A DNA stretch of 55,638 bases, taken from positions 1 through 55,638 of the forward strand of contig MU129109.1 of assembly GCA_014904985.1 (NCBI GenBank), in the 5' to 3' direction. A model generated the notes under the pieces. The model was not told where the DNA came from and made no database searches. It saw only the letters and a list, made by a program, of their open reading frames with translations. Within the stretch, counting starts at the first letter, position 1. Each line of letters starts with the position of its first letter. Positions 36,170 to 48,276 of the stretch are shown here, piece by piece. The DNA comes from Hydnum rufescens UP504 (lineage: Eukaryota > Basidiomycota > Agaricomycetes > Cantharellales > Hydnaceae). The position numbers and the translations under genes are program-made.

Positions 36170-39100
36170 TTATCTCGCCCCATCTAGGAACATCTTGTTA
36201 AGGGGAGCGGACGTCCGCTCTTTGCGTCGCTGGCCATCTCGAAGACTTCGAATGGCTTGGTCCAAATCACCACGCCCGACTGAGAGGTGGTCGTGAGTCT
36301 TAACGGTACGATTGGTACCTCGCAATGTGGACCCTCCACCAGAAGGGGTCCGCAGATCAGGTAAATCGGAAAGTGGTCCTCGCTCTTCCTGTAGATAAAA
36401 GAGTTGTTAACATCGGCAATCGAGAACTCGACCAGTGCGGACGTTAAGACGTACCAATAATTCCTTCATAGATTTATCTTTATCCTTGGAGCCAACAACC
36501 GCCGTAGTCGCCACAGGCAGCACAAGAGGCGCGGGTGATTGTGCATCGTGCATTTCAAGAGCAGCCTTCTATGGAGAAACAAGATAATTCAAGAACATGG
36601 AATAACATCGACAGCCCCAGACTAACTTGTAAACTCGAAGAAAACGTCACGATGAGGGCGAAAAAATCTTCGGGTTTGGAACCCGGCTCGGAGGAAGAAA
36701 GATCACGGGTACTTTCTCCGAAATAGACCAATACAGCCGTGAGCTCATTCCTCAGTGCTATTCCCGCGTGCTCTAGAGCATTCACTTCGCCACGCGCATC
36801 ACGCATGAACTCCTGAAGAGCCAATAGTGCTCAGATACGAGTGAAGATAATAGTGATAGCAGCATTACCTCCATGACGGGTATAAATCGATCATCATGTC
36901 CGACAGGAGGAGCCTTACATGCTGACAACTCTAGTTCAATTTGATGCAGGCCCCTTGACAGTGCCGAGATAGATTGGATGATGGCTTGGAATGATACTAA
37001 AGCCGATGATCATTCGAGACGATATTTATCCCAGATCACACAAACAAAACGTACCTCTAGCTGCTGCTTCCAGGTGGGGTAGATCCTCAGCGAAGGCGAT
37101 TAATGATGGATCAGCACGATTAAGGAGGCGAGCAACATAATGTAGCAACGTTGGACAATCGGAACCGGCCCGGGCGGTCTTAGTTTCCTTCAACTTTATG
37201 AAGAAACCTTAATGAATGGATGTTGGATATGAAGTAAACGAGCAAGCCTTGAGTAGCGCGTCCAATTTGAACCCTCGGGCCCCGCCACGGAAGGTTGATC
37301 CATTTAGGGCATTCCCAATTGCAAGTACGACCTATCATGCCCCATGAGTTAAAAGCCACCAAAAAAAAATAGGTCTCGTAGCTCGCCTGAAGGACACGCT
37401 TAAAACGAATGGATGATTTAAGTTCACTCGCAGCGTTGCGCATGATACTAAGCTCCGGTCGCACATCCTCGAGATCCAGATCCAGTCTTCTCCTGAAGAG
37501 CATACATTCGAGACGTTCTTGAAGCCGTGGCACTTTTACCAGCTGCAGGTGAACAAAAGATTCAGTTGGGGCTCCCAGGGTTTAAGACCAACTAACCTCG
37601 GCAAAATATTGATCTGCCTTAGCAAGTTTGCTGACGTCTGGGAAATCTTTGATGCGCAACACCTGTCGTGATGGACACATTAGTAGTCGCGTTCAGCGGT
37701 ATTATATATGGTATAGACCTCATCTGCAGTGGGGAGGTGACGGGAAATGGCTTTCAAATCATCTAATGGTAATTTGTCATCATCAAGCAAAAGCAGAGCT
37801 TGACGAATATCTGGGAATCCGAGTTTGATCCTGGAGAGCATGATCGCTAAATAAATGTGTTATTCGATCCCATGCAAAACGGACAATAGTGCTGCAGGAC
37901 TGACCAACGTTGTTTGCTCGAGTGATATCGAGAACTGTAGTTACGGATTGCCTCCTAGAGCCGGTAGCAGATAGACGTGAAGGTGATTGGGGGGCGACCT
38001 TGTCCATGCTAAACGTATTCTCAAGTTCTTGCATATCAAGATTCAGAGAAGTAGTTTGATTGAGATCTGTCCAGACGTTCGAAGTGGAACTTGGAAGTGC
38101 CACTTTATTCCAGAAGAACGGCTGGATGGTAATGTTCAACAGGGAGTCAGAGGCCTGGAGAGAAACATCTACCTTCAATTTCTTATCAGTGTGTAATGGC
38201 CTGCTTGTCTTTGGGAGTAATCCTGTGGGAGGCGGTGAGAGCGGAGAGGTTCCATGAAGTAAAGGAGGCGGAGGTGGGGGCGGGGGCGAAGGTAGAGTGG
38301 GCAAGTGGACGAATCCAAGAGAGACAACGAACGGCGGTGGCAGTGGCGGCCCTGGCGGTGGCGGCGATACAAGTCGGGCGGGCGTGTCCCCCGCGGATCG
38401 GGGCGGTGGCGGAGGTGGAGGCGGAGGGTGGTGGAGTGTGAGTGGAGGCAGTGGTGATGATGCATCATCCAAAATGAATTCCTTCGCGGACACGATCGGT
38501 TGCACCTTGATGTGAGATGGTTTTGGTGGAGGAAGGGGGGGAAGGAAACCCATTTGATGCAAATGGTGCAGGGACCAAAGAAGATCATGGGCTGATCAGC
38601 AGGTTGATCAGTTTTTGTCACGGGAGGCGGTGGGGGAGGTGGAGGGACTCGAGCTTTGAACTTGCGCTCTGCCTCATGAAGTGCATTGGAAGTGGGCTGG
38701 AGAAGGGTTATCTGAACGTTGAGTTCTACCAACCGGGCCTTGCAGATCTTGTATCTCCTGATCCTTCTTCCGCAAGCCTTCGATCGTTTGAGAGACCATG
38801 ACTTCGGCGTCATGTTCCGGGGGCTCGTCATTAGCATTATCAGGCTCTGATGGGCGCAGCCGAGCATGTACGCTCTCAAGGGCCCGTTTGAGGAACGCAA
38901 TCTCCTCCGACTTAATGCCTACATCCACGACATGCCCCGATATCTAGACCCAAGATTCAGATGAGAAGAGTGACGACAAAGCAAAGCGTATACCTTCGTT
39001 TTCAGCTTCCGGATCTCTTCTGTCATTGCACTCCATTTTGCTCGATCCCTCTGGCGTCGGGCTTCATCATCCTGAAAGTCAAAGATGAGTGAGGGGAGGC

Positions 39101-42100
39101 CCAAAATTAATAACAAGACAACGGACCGCCTCCTTGTCATCTCCTGGGTGTAGAGATTTAAGGCCATCCAACTCTGCTTGGAGCTGTAGGACTTGCTTCT
39201 CCTTGGCAACAAGCCGCTGCACCAACCCGTGGAAGTTTTGATTGCCCTAAAAAACTAGATGACTTACTAGAAGACTGGCAAACAACGGCATATTCTCTCA
39301 CCTCAGCTTCTGCAGTGCCTGAAGAGGTTTTGATATGCTTGGGTCTGGCTTCCGGCGAAGGTTTGGACACTTGCAAGGCAACGACCTGGGTTTTGATCTC
39401 ATCACGGTATTCTGACCCCTTGATAGTAAATGAATGAGGGCATCATTATAGAGGAGGGACGGAGTCAACCTTTTCCATCGGTTCGTTGGCCTTGCCTCGA
39501 AACCGGTGGAGCTCATCTTGTGTAGCCGGACCGGCCACAGGACGATCTACCTGCTCGCCAACTATTTGCTCTACAGAAGTAAAGAATCTTTGGAGAAAAA
39601 CGCCCCAGCTTTCGTCACTGTCATTTTTCTCCAAGTCAGTCTAAGTCGGTCTATCAATACCGCTGACAGGACATCACGAACAAGTTGTCTAATAACACCG
39701 CATGCTCCACAAATTTTTCAAGCACGATAAACAACTCGGACGTGAAGCGACTACGGGGACCCGTTGTACGATGAAAATGTTGGGAGCCTGCCATTGGATA
39801 GGGCACTCACGGGTCTGTATCCCGTTCGAGAATTTTGGAATAACGCCTCAAAGTCTCGATCATAACGGGATATATTTCTTTGTATTGCTTGGCAAGCTCC
39901 ACGAGCTCCCGGAAGGCCTCTTGTGATTCTGACACCTGCTTGACATGGTTCCTTCCACGATCGAAGCGCACAGGTGAAAGAAATCTTTCGCGCAACTCCT
40001 CTTCATCCTCGAACTTTTCTTCTGTATAAACTTCAATCTGCTTGAGCAGAATATCCGGTGCGTGGATGTATCGCAAAGCCTGAAGGAGACGATGGATATA
40101 AATCATGCCGCGGTATTAATTTTGCGTCTAAAATTATCAGAGACTTACAACGATAGCCTCATTTAGACCCCGTCGGCTGAATTCTTCACGGAGAATGACT
40201 CGATCCTCAACACTTTCAGGACAATTAGTCAGCGCATTTATGAGAGCCAGGGTCGCAGCTCTAGCATCCCAGATTCCGTCGTCGGCATCCACCCTGTTCC
40301 CAGCTCCAGAATCTGTTATATCATCCCCAATCTTGAGATAATGGACCAGTCCCTCGAAGCGAAAGCGTTCAGCGTGCGCGATGCGAAACTCGGAAAGAGC
40401 ACCAAGGACCAATTTGTGGCCTTCATCAAGGGACAACACACAGATTGCAGCGAGGAGTTCAGAAACGAGCGTGCGGAGTTTGGGAGGGGCTCCGTAGAGG
40501 CTGAAGGCAATGTGAGTGATTGCTATTGGCGCGGCCAAAACTACTGAATATCCAGGCTTGCCCATGGTGTTAGTCGGGAGATGAAGCCGTGTTGATAATG
40601 CTAAGACCCACATCTCACCTCGGTATTTAGCAAGACACGAAAACATTTAATGAGTTCTAGGTGTATTGTCTGCTCTATTTCTCCCTCTTTCTTCCTGAAG
40701 CTAATAGATTAATGAACGCAGATGGAACTACAGACAACACACCGTACGCACCGTAGCATGCCCTCCCCCACCAAGTCCTCCAAAATAAGGCGCAACGTGT
40801 CCAACCCTTTAGCAACCGAGAGGAACTCCTCTATCCATGTCACTTTTGCCGTAGAAAGATGTACTCTAAGGGCAATTAAGTGTTTGGCGAGCTTCGGTCC
40901 TCCAGCATCCCTCCTACGATAGGAACATGAGCATGAAGGGCATTAGATGCCGAAAGGGAACAGACTCACAGCCGTCGGAGTTCAGAAACATACCACGATG
41001 GACTTTGGGACTCCAGTGAATGTCCATCAGTGCGGCTCTGAGGATCAATTGGGTCCGAGCTGTGGGTACGACCCCACCAGCTAAATAGACCACCTGTATT
41101 CTGACTGGTTAGGGTTTGCTGACCCTGACCATCGGAATTGGGCACGGGCACTTCCCGCGCTTGACCTTCATTTCTCCCTGCCGTAGACGATTCCGGAAGA
41201 CTAAGACCCCAACCCGTAATGCTCGATATGGAGAAACGCTTCATAATGCCAGAGTCACCTCCAGCCAACTGAGGCATAAGTTTGGGGAGCAATGGGGCGG
41301 GATTGGAAGGATTCCGGGACCCCGGTTCGTCCGCCTGTTTGGAGGAGTGGACTTCGCGATTTTGATTAAGAAGGTATAGTTTCCTGTCAGGAGAGAGCTG
41401 GTTCATACTTGCGCGTGGAGCCCCCTTGAGCCCCAATTCGTCCTTCGGAAGGAGATAAATGTGAATCCACGAAACGGTTAACAATGCAAGAACTCACGAT
41501 CATACGCTCAAATTCCCTCTGATCCGACTCGCTAAGCGACGGCTGGTCATTCTTGGCTCCAGATTCTGCGGGCTCTAGAGCAACTGAACCCCGCAAAGAG
41601 ACTGCCGGGTTAACAGGCGTAATTGTGATAGGATCACTGACACTGATGCGGCGAAAGTTTGAGAGTGGGACGGAATTTGAATCGCTTGGCAGCTCATCGA
41701 TGTTACGGACAGATGATGATAGCCACCCATCAAATAATCCAGAAAGTTTTGGCCCGCGATTCGCTTGAGATGTCGGCACAATCGATTTCTGCTTTCCCAT
41801 ATCCGAGTCTTCCGCATTTTCTACTGTCTTACGGTGGGACAATCCCAAATGCCATCCACCTGCCACTGATAGGCGAATATTATCGACAGACAAAGTGCAG
41901 ATTATAGTAGAAGGAGCAATTGTCTGGAGGGCTATGGAGATACGATGAGGTTGTGTTCGAACAATGTCGCCGGGTTATAACAAACCTCCACTACCGCTAT
42001 CATTCGGTATGCCTTCCATTACATATTCCACCGAGGTACCGCCGGTGGTCCTTGGAATGCCATAGCATTCGATGACATCAGATAGCAGCTGTGAAGCAGT

Positions 42101-42615
42101 CGTATTATACGATATGAACCAGCGTATTTGAGAACCATCAGGAATATTAGGCAATCGGACAAATGTGATAAGTTTCGAGAGAGATGCATGCCGGGATACC
42201 ATGCGTAAATGTGAGGTGTGCAGGTGAGAAGATAAAGCATATTCAGGACCATATTGGACGCCTCCCGACGGCTCCACAGCTATGCAGAAACGCAGACACA
42301 CGAGAGTGTGATAGGCAACAAGTCTGCGCCTTGGTCTAGTGTGAGGAGCAAGAATGAATGGGAAGACCGCGGTACAATCTCACCATCCCTTAAAGCTTCG
42401 AGCTCGTCGGCTGTCCATGTGTAGTCAATAGGTATCCTTCTAATTTGTTGAAGGGCCCATCCTTTGTTGTCGAGATCCCCCAAGACCTGTCGAGAGATAT
42501 CGGTGGTTCGCAATAACAAGTCTATGACCTGTTCGACGCTGGCATTGGTGTCGACCGAAGCAAAGTACAGGGTCCCAGAGGGCGAAAGTACAGCTACAAC
42601 AAGAGGGGCCGTCAT
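36170..42615 (-). CDS. Diaphanous-type formin
   Basis: Nucleates and elongates actin filaments at growing tips and septa, controlled by Rho GTPases. I use ATG 42615 (MTAPLVVAVLSPSG); the frame continues open upstream but without ATG. An N-terminal region of unfamiliar fold (42615-41975) is followed by a Ser-rich part (41890-40970) with ELGLKGAPRASMNQLSPDRK leading into a GTPase-binding/FH3 region (41000-39450, including LAAPIAITHIAFSLYG and YIHRLLQALRYI). A coiled-coil section (39210-38680), a polyproline FH1 (about 38570-38190, several runs of 7-9 prolines) and FH2 follow. FH2 starts at ITIQPFFWNKV, continues with VLDITRANNV, VPRLQERLECMLFRRR and LELSIMRNAASELK-like helices, and ends near ELTAVLVYFGE. 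A C-terminal autoregulatory-like tail (DLDQAIRSLRDGQRRKERTS) ends at 36170. Many introns of 50-70 nt. Not all junctions were resolved. Confidence 0.93.
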
Positions 42616-42715
42616 AGGCCGTCCATGAAGAAACACGCGGGTTGGTACAGTCCCCTATTCTATTTAGTCACACCCGGATGCAACCGCTGGTTATTAACCT
42701 CGCACCTGACACACT
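42616..42715. promoter_or_regulatory. Divergent promoter formin / RRN3
   Basis: 100 bp separate the proposed formin ATG (42615, minus) and the RRN3 ATG (42716, plus). No TATA box is evident. If formin has an upstream 5' exon the shared region would overlap RRN3. Confidence 0.45.
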
Positions 42716-45231
42716 ATGAAGGTCAACCGCAAAAAGCGACAACGAGACTCTGGAGAAGAGGACACTGGTAGTGCCACACCTAGAGTAGCCCCGGCCTTCG
42801 CTAGCAAAGATCTTAGAGATGACGAACGCTATAAAAAAAGCATGTACCTCGCATATGTTCGCGATACGCTACGCAAAAAAGCTCAGGTCAGCCCAATTCT
42901 CTGGCGTACCTCACAACGGCTGGCTGATTAGACGCTAGGGGGATCTTACGGCGTATGATGAGCTTGTTGGACGCTTCAGTACCTCCAGTGCTTTGATGGA
43001 TGCAACCTCCACTCAGGAATTGCGATTACTCGTATCCGCGCTATCCCACGTCGTTTCCCAACTAGACCGCCATCATCCGGCACTTGTAGATGCCGTCCTC
43101 TCTCTCTCCTGGATTACTGCAGATGCCGCATTTGTCAAATCGTACATAGCATTTATTGGCATGCTTGTCAGTGCCCGACCGGAATACAATTACTCTGTGC
43201 TGGAGAAAGCCGTTGATGGACTCACTCATCGTGAGTTGATTCGGTTGTGCTTCTACTGTATTTTTTTTTTTAAATTTCATTTTGAATATTATAGAATCTG
43301 GCCTGCGTGCGCTCCATTCTGGTCATGCCGAAGGGTCTACTAACCCCTTGACGAGACGCGAGGTCTACGATCGCCAACACGAACTCCTTCGGCACGTACT
43401 CTCACTAGTACCGACACTAGCAAATACATTGCAACCAATCCTTGTCCGCAAATTCCCACATAAACGGCAGGACAAGATCGCTCAGGTCACATACATTCGC
43501 AATGTTCTACGAGTCACAGAATATTGTGCTGAGCTTAGTGATCGGATCCTGGCAACAGTCATAGACAGGGCTATTCAAATCGATGTAAGTATGCTGATGC
43601 AATATCTGTTCTGGTCAAATTGTAATTCCTTCCGTCAGGTGGAGATTCAGGTTGAGCTTGAAGAGCTCGAGGCAGAGGGAGACAACTCAGAGGGGCCGCT
43701 ATTTGAAATAGATCCATTCGAGAGCATAGTTGGTCAAGATATAGACCAAGAGGAAGACGAGGATAATGGCGAGGACGCATTGAGCGATCTTTCGTCGGAA
43801 GGTGGCGAACTCGACGATGACGAACCCAATGCCGTCCAAGAGCGGAATACCGCACATATCCAGGATATGGCGATTAAGCTTGATGCCATCCTGAAACTTG
43901 TGTTCGACCACTTTCATGACACGCATGCATCATCGGCTCCCGTGGTGGCCTATGGCTCTCCGTCACAGTCGTCGGACAATGACGCGCAATGGATAGTGCC
44001 GCTCACTACGGAGCAAGGCCGCGCACTACGACGTTCTCAGTTTCGTACCCTCCTCTTCATCTTTGAGCGGACCATCCTCCGCACCTTCAAATCCCGCTAC
44101 ACACAGTTTCTCTTGTTCTGGTACTCATCCCTCGACCCGGAGTTCACCGACAATTTCCTCGGCCTGCTTCTCAATAAAGCCCTTGTCGAGTTCGATCAAC
44201 CTTCTGTCACTCGTGCTGCTGCAGCTAGCTATGTTGCTAGTTTTGTGAGCCGTGCACAATTCGTCGATCGGAGAGTGTGCACGGCGAGTCGTGGGCCTTC
44301 TTTGCGCCTATCTCTCGCGGCAACTCGAGGTATACGCTGAAGCTGATGGCCCAACCCACACTTTGCAATATACGGTTTTTATGCCGTGGCACAAGCAGTG
44401 TTCCTGATCTTTTGCTTTCGTTGGCGCGAGTTGCAATTGGAATCAGGGCAGGAGCCCAGTAACGACGTATGGGTCGCCAATGATGGGCCCAGCATAAAGA
44501 AATGGATTCCCGAATTGGATGTCATTCAACGAGTTATCATCTCCGCCCTCAATCCACTCAAGGTAAATATTTGATGTTCGGTGTGCAACATCATGTCAAT
44601 GGTTTTAACAATCGCACATGGCCTGCAGGTATGTTCTGTCAATGTCGTGAAGCAATTCGCGCGCGTAGCCCAAACTACTGGATTCGCATATTGCTACTCC
44701 ATTCTGGAATCCAACCGACGGAGCGAGTATAATTCAGCGCCGGACTCTACTTCCACGTTCCCCCAAAATGGCCAGCCTTCCAAAGCCCACTCGGACGGTA
44801 GACTGCTTTTGCAGGCGCATGCCGCCCAAGTCCAAGCACGTCCTCTTGTAATTCGCGACAGCGCCGTCGAGTCAGATCTTAACACGTTCTTTCCTTTCGA
44901 TCCCTACAAACTTCCGCTATCGCACTCGTATATCGATGGTGTTTATCGGGAGTGGAGTTCCGTTGCGTTGGATGATGGTGAGGAGAGTGGTGAGTCGGAC
45001 GACGACGGCGAAGCTCCCGAGGACAATGAGGCATCTTCAGAAGGAGAGGCTCAGGACGCCGGAGATGTTAGCGAGTTGGGCAAGGGAGAACTCGCGTCCG
45101 GGACGCCGATGGTGGTCAACAGTCTCTCGGCGTCGAGCAGTGCTGAAGACTTGGGAAAGTCCTTTGGGGGAATGTCTATCAGCCCTTTGCGACGGATGGA
45201 AATCGGGTCGTATGTTGCGCTGCAAGCCTAA
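42716..45231 (+). CDS. RRN3: RNA polymerase I initiation factor RRN3
   Basis: Bridges RNA polymerase I to the core factor at rDNA promoters; nucleolar and essential. Introns 42887-42938, 43231-43294, 43585-43638 and 44563-44628. Blocks seen: AYDELVGRF, VVSQLDRHHPALVDAVL, FVKSYIAFIGMLVSARPEY, a long acidic insert (about 43735-43830), RSQFRTLLFIFERTILRTFKSRYTQFLLFWY, AAAASYVASFVSRAQFVD, VVGLLCAYLSRQLEVY, QAVFLIFCFRWREL and ALNPLKVCSVNVVKQFARVA, with an acidic/Ser C-terminus. Two compensating frame changes occur: an apparent extra base at 44268-44286 and a missing base in the T-run at 44376-44380. They leave about 100 nt in another frame, where the family sequence is clearly readable. I interpret these as sequence errors. 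The gene converges with the small gene at 45513. Confidence 0.94.
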
Positions 45232-45512
45232 ATCATTGTACTAGACTTCGCCCTTGTTTTCCCCATTGGCTTGATTTATTCTGGTGACTATTGCATATTA
45301 TCTCTTAGTGGAAAATCTTGGTCCCTGGCACGCATGAATTCGCGATAACCTCTCCTGTGGCGTGGAAGGCGGCCTGAGTAGAAAGATCCTCACCGCAAAG
45401 CAATCCTTGCGATCAAATTTCACTTATTTCAGCAGTCACAAATACAGTAGTGTACATGATCAAAGCCTCTCTTGGAACACTGGGCTTGCAGGGACGTGAA
45501 GTAGGTCCTCAA

Positions 45513-45959
45513 CTAGGATTTACCGGTGCTATTCCCGGAGTCCTGAGTACCACCTGGCGGGGTGTACGTGGAAGACCCCTTTCCATCGTTATAATCTTCG
45601 AATTCTCAAGAATATCAGTACATTCGTCACGCACACACTGGACGACGAGGGAAGGAAGCGTACATTTCGATCCATCCGAGTTGGAATAGTAGTAGCCACC
45701 ATCCTTGTTACTGCACGCAAGGCCATTCAGAATACGAAAGACTGCTGGCGGGAAGGAGAGGATCTCACCTGTAGTGGTAGCTATTCTGGTTGGGGGCTCC
45801 AGAACCGTAATCCCTCGCGTCATAGCGATTGCCCTGGACGTTGCAGTCGATAGTCCATCAGCCTACAATTGACATGCTAGCGGGAAGCCCATGGCGTACC
45901 TGAGTGTTCGTGCCAGAGCCTTTCACTGCGTAGTCGTTTCCACGGTTGTCTTGAGGCAT
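45513..45959 (-). CDS. Small Gly/Tyr/Asn-rich conserved fungal protein
   Basis: Four short exons (45959-45900, 45833-45769, 45710-45664, 45595-45513) with introns of 66, 58 and 68 nt join in phase. They give about 85 residues starting MPQDNRGNDYAVKGSG and containing SNKDGGYYYSNSDGSKYYND, GKGSSTYTPPGG and a Ser/Gly tail. The Y-Y-Y-S-N-x-D-G-S-x-Y-Y pattern is one I associate with a conserved uncharacterised family in higher fungi. No signal peptide or membrane segment is visible; composition suggests disorder or low complexity. All four exons are under 100 nt, so simple ORF scans miss the gene. Splice borders and tidy phase support reality. Function unknown. Confidence 0.75.
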
Positions 45960-46701
45960 TGTTGATAAGTGGGAATACTGTACTGTATGTCTCAATGCTG
46001 GAAGAAGCCGGCCGGATATAAAACCGAAACCTACGAACTCAGCTCAATTCATTACGACTGCCTATTACATAATATCGCCCCCTCAGTCTCATGGTGCCCT
46101 GTGAGATAATATGTAAAATTGGATTCGGAAGACGACTTCCATCATTCTTTCAGGCCGTGTCGGAACGTCGAACACCAGCTGCACCGGTGAGAATCACTGC
46201 CAGTATGTCCTACACTACTCTAGGGAAATCCTGCGTCCTGGTTTACTTTCGTGGTATTATTATATTGCAGAAGGTTTCAACTCGCAGGTTCCGGAGTTGC
46301 TCGCCAGTGCAAGCGGGCATAGCCCTCCCTGAAATGCAGCGACGGTACGAGGGTCGCCCCCTAAGCATTCATACTGTCAATGGCCATTCGATGAAAATGG
46401 ACGAAGGAATTCATTGATAGAATAGAATACACCGTCCCCAAGCAGGCCACCCGGGGTGCCAAGAATCCCCCAAACGGAGACACGTCGCTGACTGTTGATC
46501 CCCAAAAACGGGAGTGTAGCGAATAGCAGGGTTTTGACGCCCCGTAGAGATCTGCGAGGCCATGCGAACGATTTGGACGTTGACAGAGGTCGATGTCGAG
46601 GATATATCGATTATTGAAATAGCCCGATAATAAACTCTGTTATCATACAGTAATTAGCTGGGAAGTTACTAGTTTGGGAATTGGTGAAGAGTCGACAGAT
46701 T
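45960..46701. other. Intergenic, no gene recognised
   Basis: Upstream region of the small minus-strand gene. A TTTTATAT string on the minus strand near 46018-46025 could serve as its TATA element. The plus-strand ORF 46091-46417 shows no family motif and I do not call it. A family-A MITE follows. Confidence 0.4.
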
Positions 46702-46952
46702 AGGGGTGTTCACGGTAGCGAAACTGGAGCAAAAGTGGAATAAAGGTGCACTTTCATGAAACGGCTCCAAGAGGTCCAACTGCGGCTGGCGGAAAACTAG
46801 AGCAAAACTGGACCTCACCCAGTTTCTTCAAAATACAGCCACTTCTGGGGACTGTCATCAAATCCGTCATATCGCCGCGAAACCAAAACTGGCACTTGTG
46901 TGACACTTTTGGATTCACTTTTGCTCTAGTTTTCTCTACCGTGAACACCCCT
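46702..46952. mobile_element. MITE, family A, second copy, 251 bp
   Basis: Starts AGGGGTGTTCACGGTAG and ends with its exact reverse complement (17-bp terminal repeat). The first 11 bases equal those of the element at 17006. The interior has the same ACTTTTGC/GCAAAAGT units, and the string TGAAACGGCTCCAAGAGGTC (46757-46776) is, reversed, close to 17193-17211 of the first element. So both belong to one family, inserted in opposite internal orientation. No matching target duplication is visible (ATT left, GTA right), so it may be older or the flank has mutated. It lies about 180 bp upstream of the GILT gene. Confidence 0.88.
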
Positions 46953-47134
46953 GTAAGCTACTTGGAAGACAGGGTGGTTGTGGATGTACTACCTTGGCTC
47001 CCATCTTATCACAGAAAGGTACCCGCGCGAGCACATGGGTCAATGATTATGTCATGACGTTATGATGCGGCAAGTTAAGTTATTAATATTGCTATCAAGT
47101 CAATCCCGCTGGGGTAACGACAACAGCCAGCTCG

Positions 47135-48033
47135 ATGCGATCCCCAGTTTTGACAGCGACAATCATCCTGGCACTTTGCTGCACCCTGTTTACTCTCGCT
47201 GCCGTGCTTCAGTCTGCTGTTTCTCCCGTCTCCGATAGCCCGCGGGTTCAGCAGAATTTCCATGGACAACTGCTCGATCCGATACCTGTCCCAGTGACTC
47301 TGGGAGTAATGTCAAGGTACCTGACTAAATACCATATATAGGCATCACCAAAGAAGCGCTTTCATACTTGCGTTCGACAGGTGCCCCGACGCACTGTTAT
47401 GTGAAAGCGTGTTCGACGAAGTATTGGACATAGTTGGTCATGCCAAGGTGGATCTCAGCTTGACCTTTATCGCGCGGTGCGTTCGCCCTCAGGGTTCTAC
47501 AAGGAAGATTTCCCATTGAGCAAGGGCCGGTGTATTACAGTCTCGATGCCTCAGAACCCACGTTTGGGGCGACGTGCATGCATGGACCAGAAGAATGTGC
47601 AGGAAATGTGCATGAGCTCTGCGTAGCAAAGCATACGGCATCTAGCAGTGTCTGGTGGCCGTTCCTGCTGTGTCTAAACCGCCAAGGAAGAAACCGTATC
47701 GGTATAGAAGCAGGAGCAAAGCACTGCGCCGAGCTGACGAATATCGATTGGGTCGGCAGTGGGATCGAGGCGTGCGTTAAAGGAAGCGAAGGACCTCGAT
47801 TACTTCGCGAGAGCGCCGCGTACACAGAGGAATTGGGGGTCAAGTGAGTGTTATTATTTAGACTCATGCGCTGTTAACCAAGACGGTTGAACAGGAAAAG
47901 TTGTACAATATTGATCAACGACAAAGTACGCTGTATCCACGATGGGGAGTGGTATCAGTGCGATGCAGGGCATGAACCTAGTGATTTTGTGGATACGATC
48001 AACAGCGAGTACGACAGATTGAACGCATCCTAG
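47135..48033 (+). CDS. GILT-family thiol reductase
   Basis: Secreted or vacuolar disulfide reductase family. Exons 47135-47316, 47381-47476, 47541-47843 and 47895-48033, with introns of 64, 64 and 51 nt. The N-terminus has a Leu/Ala hydrophobic segment (LTATIILALCCTLFTLAAVL) acting as signal peptide or anchor. Then VPVTLGVMSRCPDALLCE and the family signature C-x-H-G-x2-E-C-x2-N-x4-C as CMHGPEECAGNVHELC are found, plus YQCDAGHEPSDFV near the end. The usual active-site C-x-x-C is not present: the cysteines of CPDALLC are five residues apart, so redox activity may differ. About 235 residues, normal length. Confidence 0.88.
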
Positions 48034-48168
48034 TCATTATCATTGTCCTCGTCGCAGTACTCTCCCCCAAACGTGTATCTGGTGTTGAAGAACATATGAT
48101 CGCTTTGCGCCCCCCCTGCAGGGCGGCGGGCCCAGGGCCTAGACCGTGGAATCTGAATTACCGTTTGT

Positions 48169-48176
48169 TATATAAG
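48169..48176 (+). promoter_or_regulatory. TATA box of phosphoesterase gene
   Basis: TATATAAG lies 101 bp before the ATG at 48277, in the 243-bp gap after the GILT stop codon, so each plus-strand gene has its own promoter. Confidence 0.5.
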
Positions 48177-48276
48177 GTCTGTGCGGCTTGAGCCACCCGA
48201 GAAGAGAGATACGAGGTATTGCCAGCGCAGTCGGGGCGACCATCGAGCAGTTCCGCCAACTACAGCACACTTCACA

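Noticed and set aside
36170..42615. CRISPR-like or satellite interpretation of the proline-codon repeats in the formin
   Set aside because: The CCN runs encode the FH1 polyproline tract, are irregular and lie in frame with FH2.
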